Of a stretch of DNA of 64,000 bases, positions 63,339-64,000 are shown piece by piece (position 1 is the first letter of the stretch; each line of letters begins with the position of its first letter). The translations under genes and the position numbers were made by a program. Source of the DNA: Cladosporium sp. IMV 00045 (Eukaryota; Ascomycota; Dothideomycetes; Cladosporiales; Cladosporiaceae); contig MSJI02000848.1 of the NCBI GenBank assembly GCA_001931905.2, positions 1 through 64,000 of the forward strand, given 5' to 3'. The notes below the pieces were generated by a model. It saw only the letters and a list, made by a program, of their open reading frames with translations, had not been told where the DNA came from and ran no database searches.

Positions 63339-64000
63339 ATGATGGCCTCCAAAACCAATGAAATGACTCGGCCTCTGCCGCAAAATCCATCTATTTCTTC
63401 CGTCCCTCTTCCCATCCCCCCTCCAAAGGCACAACTGCGCCATATTAATGCACCTCGATACCACAGACAGAGAGACCGCTTCAAGGACCCAGCTGCATCG
63501 CACGCAATCGACGGCCTAAGTGCTCCACCGAGCACACTCGACCCTAGTAAAGAACAGGAAGACGTCGCCTCCGAAACCGAGAAGAAGCCTAGCGAGCGTC
63601 GTGGTTGGTGCTTCATTTGCTTCGACCGCGGAGGGCTGCAGCGTTGTATTGTCGCCTCATTCCCTTGGCCGAAGGAAGAGGATGAAAGCGCAAGTAGTGC
63701 GATGATGCGGAACGCTGCGGTCGAAGCGGAAGATTTAGATGTTCAAGCCATGCGCGCAATCCGGGATGCTGTGTATCAACAATATGGAACTTGGAAGCGA
63801 TGGCTGTGGTGCTACGATGTGAGCATCGCCGAGGAGGTTAATGTGAGTTTCGTTATGTCCTTGTCTTTTCCAACAGACGCGGCGGAAGGCAGTTCACAGA
63901 ACTTACATGACTAATGTTTGAAGTAGTTCCGCTTCGACGATGTTGCTGAGTTTGATCAAGTGGCAGTCCGATTTACACGATTGTCAGCGGATACTATACA
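63339..64000 (+). CDS. Hypothetical fungal protein, 5' part (runs off right edge)
   Basis: Exon 1 is 63339-63842 (168 codons); an 84-nt GTGAGT...GTAG intron with a GACTAAT branch site leads to exon 2 from 63927, still open at the edge. The first 90 residues are Pro/Ser-rich and disordered (PLPIPPPKAQLRHINAPRYH). Then comes RRGWCFICFDRGGLQRCIVA, and a helical block AMRAIRDAVYQQYGTWKRWL followed by WCYDVSIAEEVN/FRFDDV across the splice. The 'YGTWKRWL...EVxFxF' pattern recurs in uncharacterised ascomycete proteins of variable regions, as far as I recall; no function is known to me. Confidence 0.6.

Noticed and set aside
63071..63616. 181-codon minus-strand frame with a hydrophobic stretch
   Set aside because: Overlaps the better supported plus-strand gene at 63339 and has no recognisable family.
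1..64000. CRISPR array, bacterial operon features or prophage
   Set aside because: Spliced genes and fungal-specific families throughout; no regularly spaced repeats of CRISPR type.

Overview
The window looks like a filamentous ascomycete chromosome (Pezizomycotina, probably Dothideomycetes). Introns are about 50-180 nt with GT-AG ends and GCTAAC/CTAAT-type branch points. There is a fungus-specific elongation factor 3, an RGS/Rax1-type membrane protein, a Cap10-type glycosyltransferase and a Zn2Cys6 regulator, and there are traces that look like repeat-induced point mutation (RIP). The class-level placement is inference; no species can be named.

Layout, 1-53 kb: mostly conserved core genes at ordinary spacing. 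From the left edge: a CAF120/SKG3-like PH-domain protein running off the edge (-); a formamidase (+); a Rax1-like RGS membrane protein (+); glucosamine-6-phosphate N-acetyltransferase GNA1 (+); the tRNA-Ser Um44 methyltransferase TRM44 (+), which carries an apparent 1-nt frameshift; an F-box-like hypothetical (-); a small hypothetical (+); elongation factor 3 (+); an MFS sugar transporter with a 17-nt microexon (-); an MCM1-type MADS-box factor (-); a large disordered fungal protein (-); the 2,013-residue SEN1 helicase in one exon (-); a four-segment membrane protein (-); an F-box/LRR-like protein (-); a PPIL1-type spliceosomal cyclophilin (+); a Cap10/GT90 glycosyltransferase (-); and the rRNA/tRNA cytidine acetyltransferase KRE33/NAT10 (+). 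Many serve RNA processing or translation (CAF120, TRM44, EF-3, SEN1, PPIL1, KRE33), but nothing in orientation or spacing suggests they are co-regulated as a group. About 2 kb upstream of SEN1 lies a 285-bp element with 25-bp inverted ends that looks like a MITE.

Layout, 53-64 kb: this end is different. It has two small hypothetical genes, a lone Zn2Cys6 transcription factor with six exons, AT-rich spacers, a 36-bp degenerate repeat in three copies (one continuous with a 5S-rRNA-like 5' end), a multi-pass membrane-protein gene broken by one frameshift and five stops (all explicable as C-to-T changes), and the N-terminal remnant of a nucleoside-phosphorylase-type fungal NLR. A partial unknown gene runs off the right edge. 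I read this as the start of an accessory, repeat- and RIP-affected segment.

I saw no tRNA gene, functional rRNA gene, CRISPR array or complete transposase. Exon boundaries were chosen by hand from frame, splice signals and family resemblance; no alignment or transcript was available.
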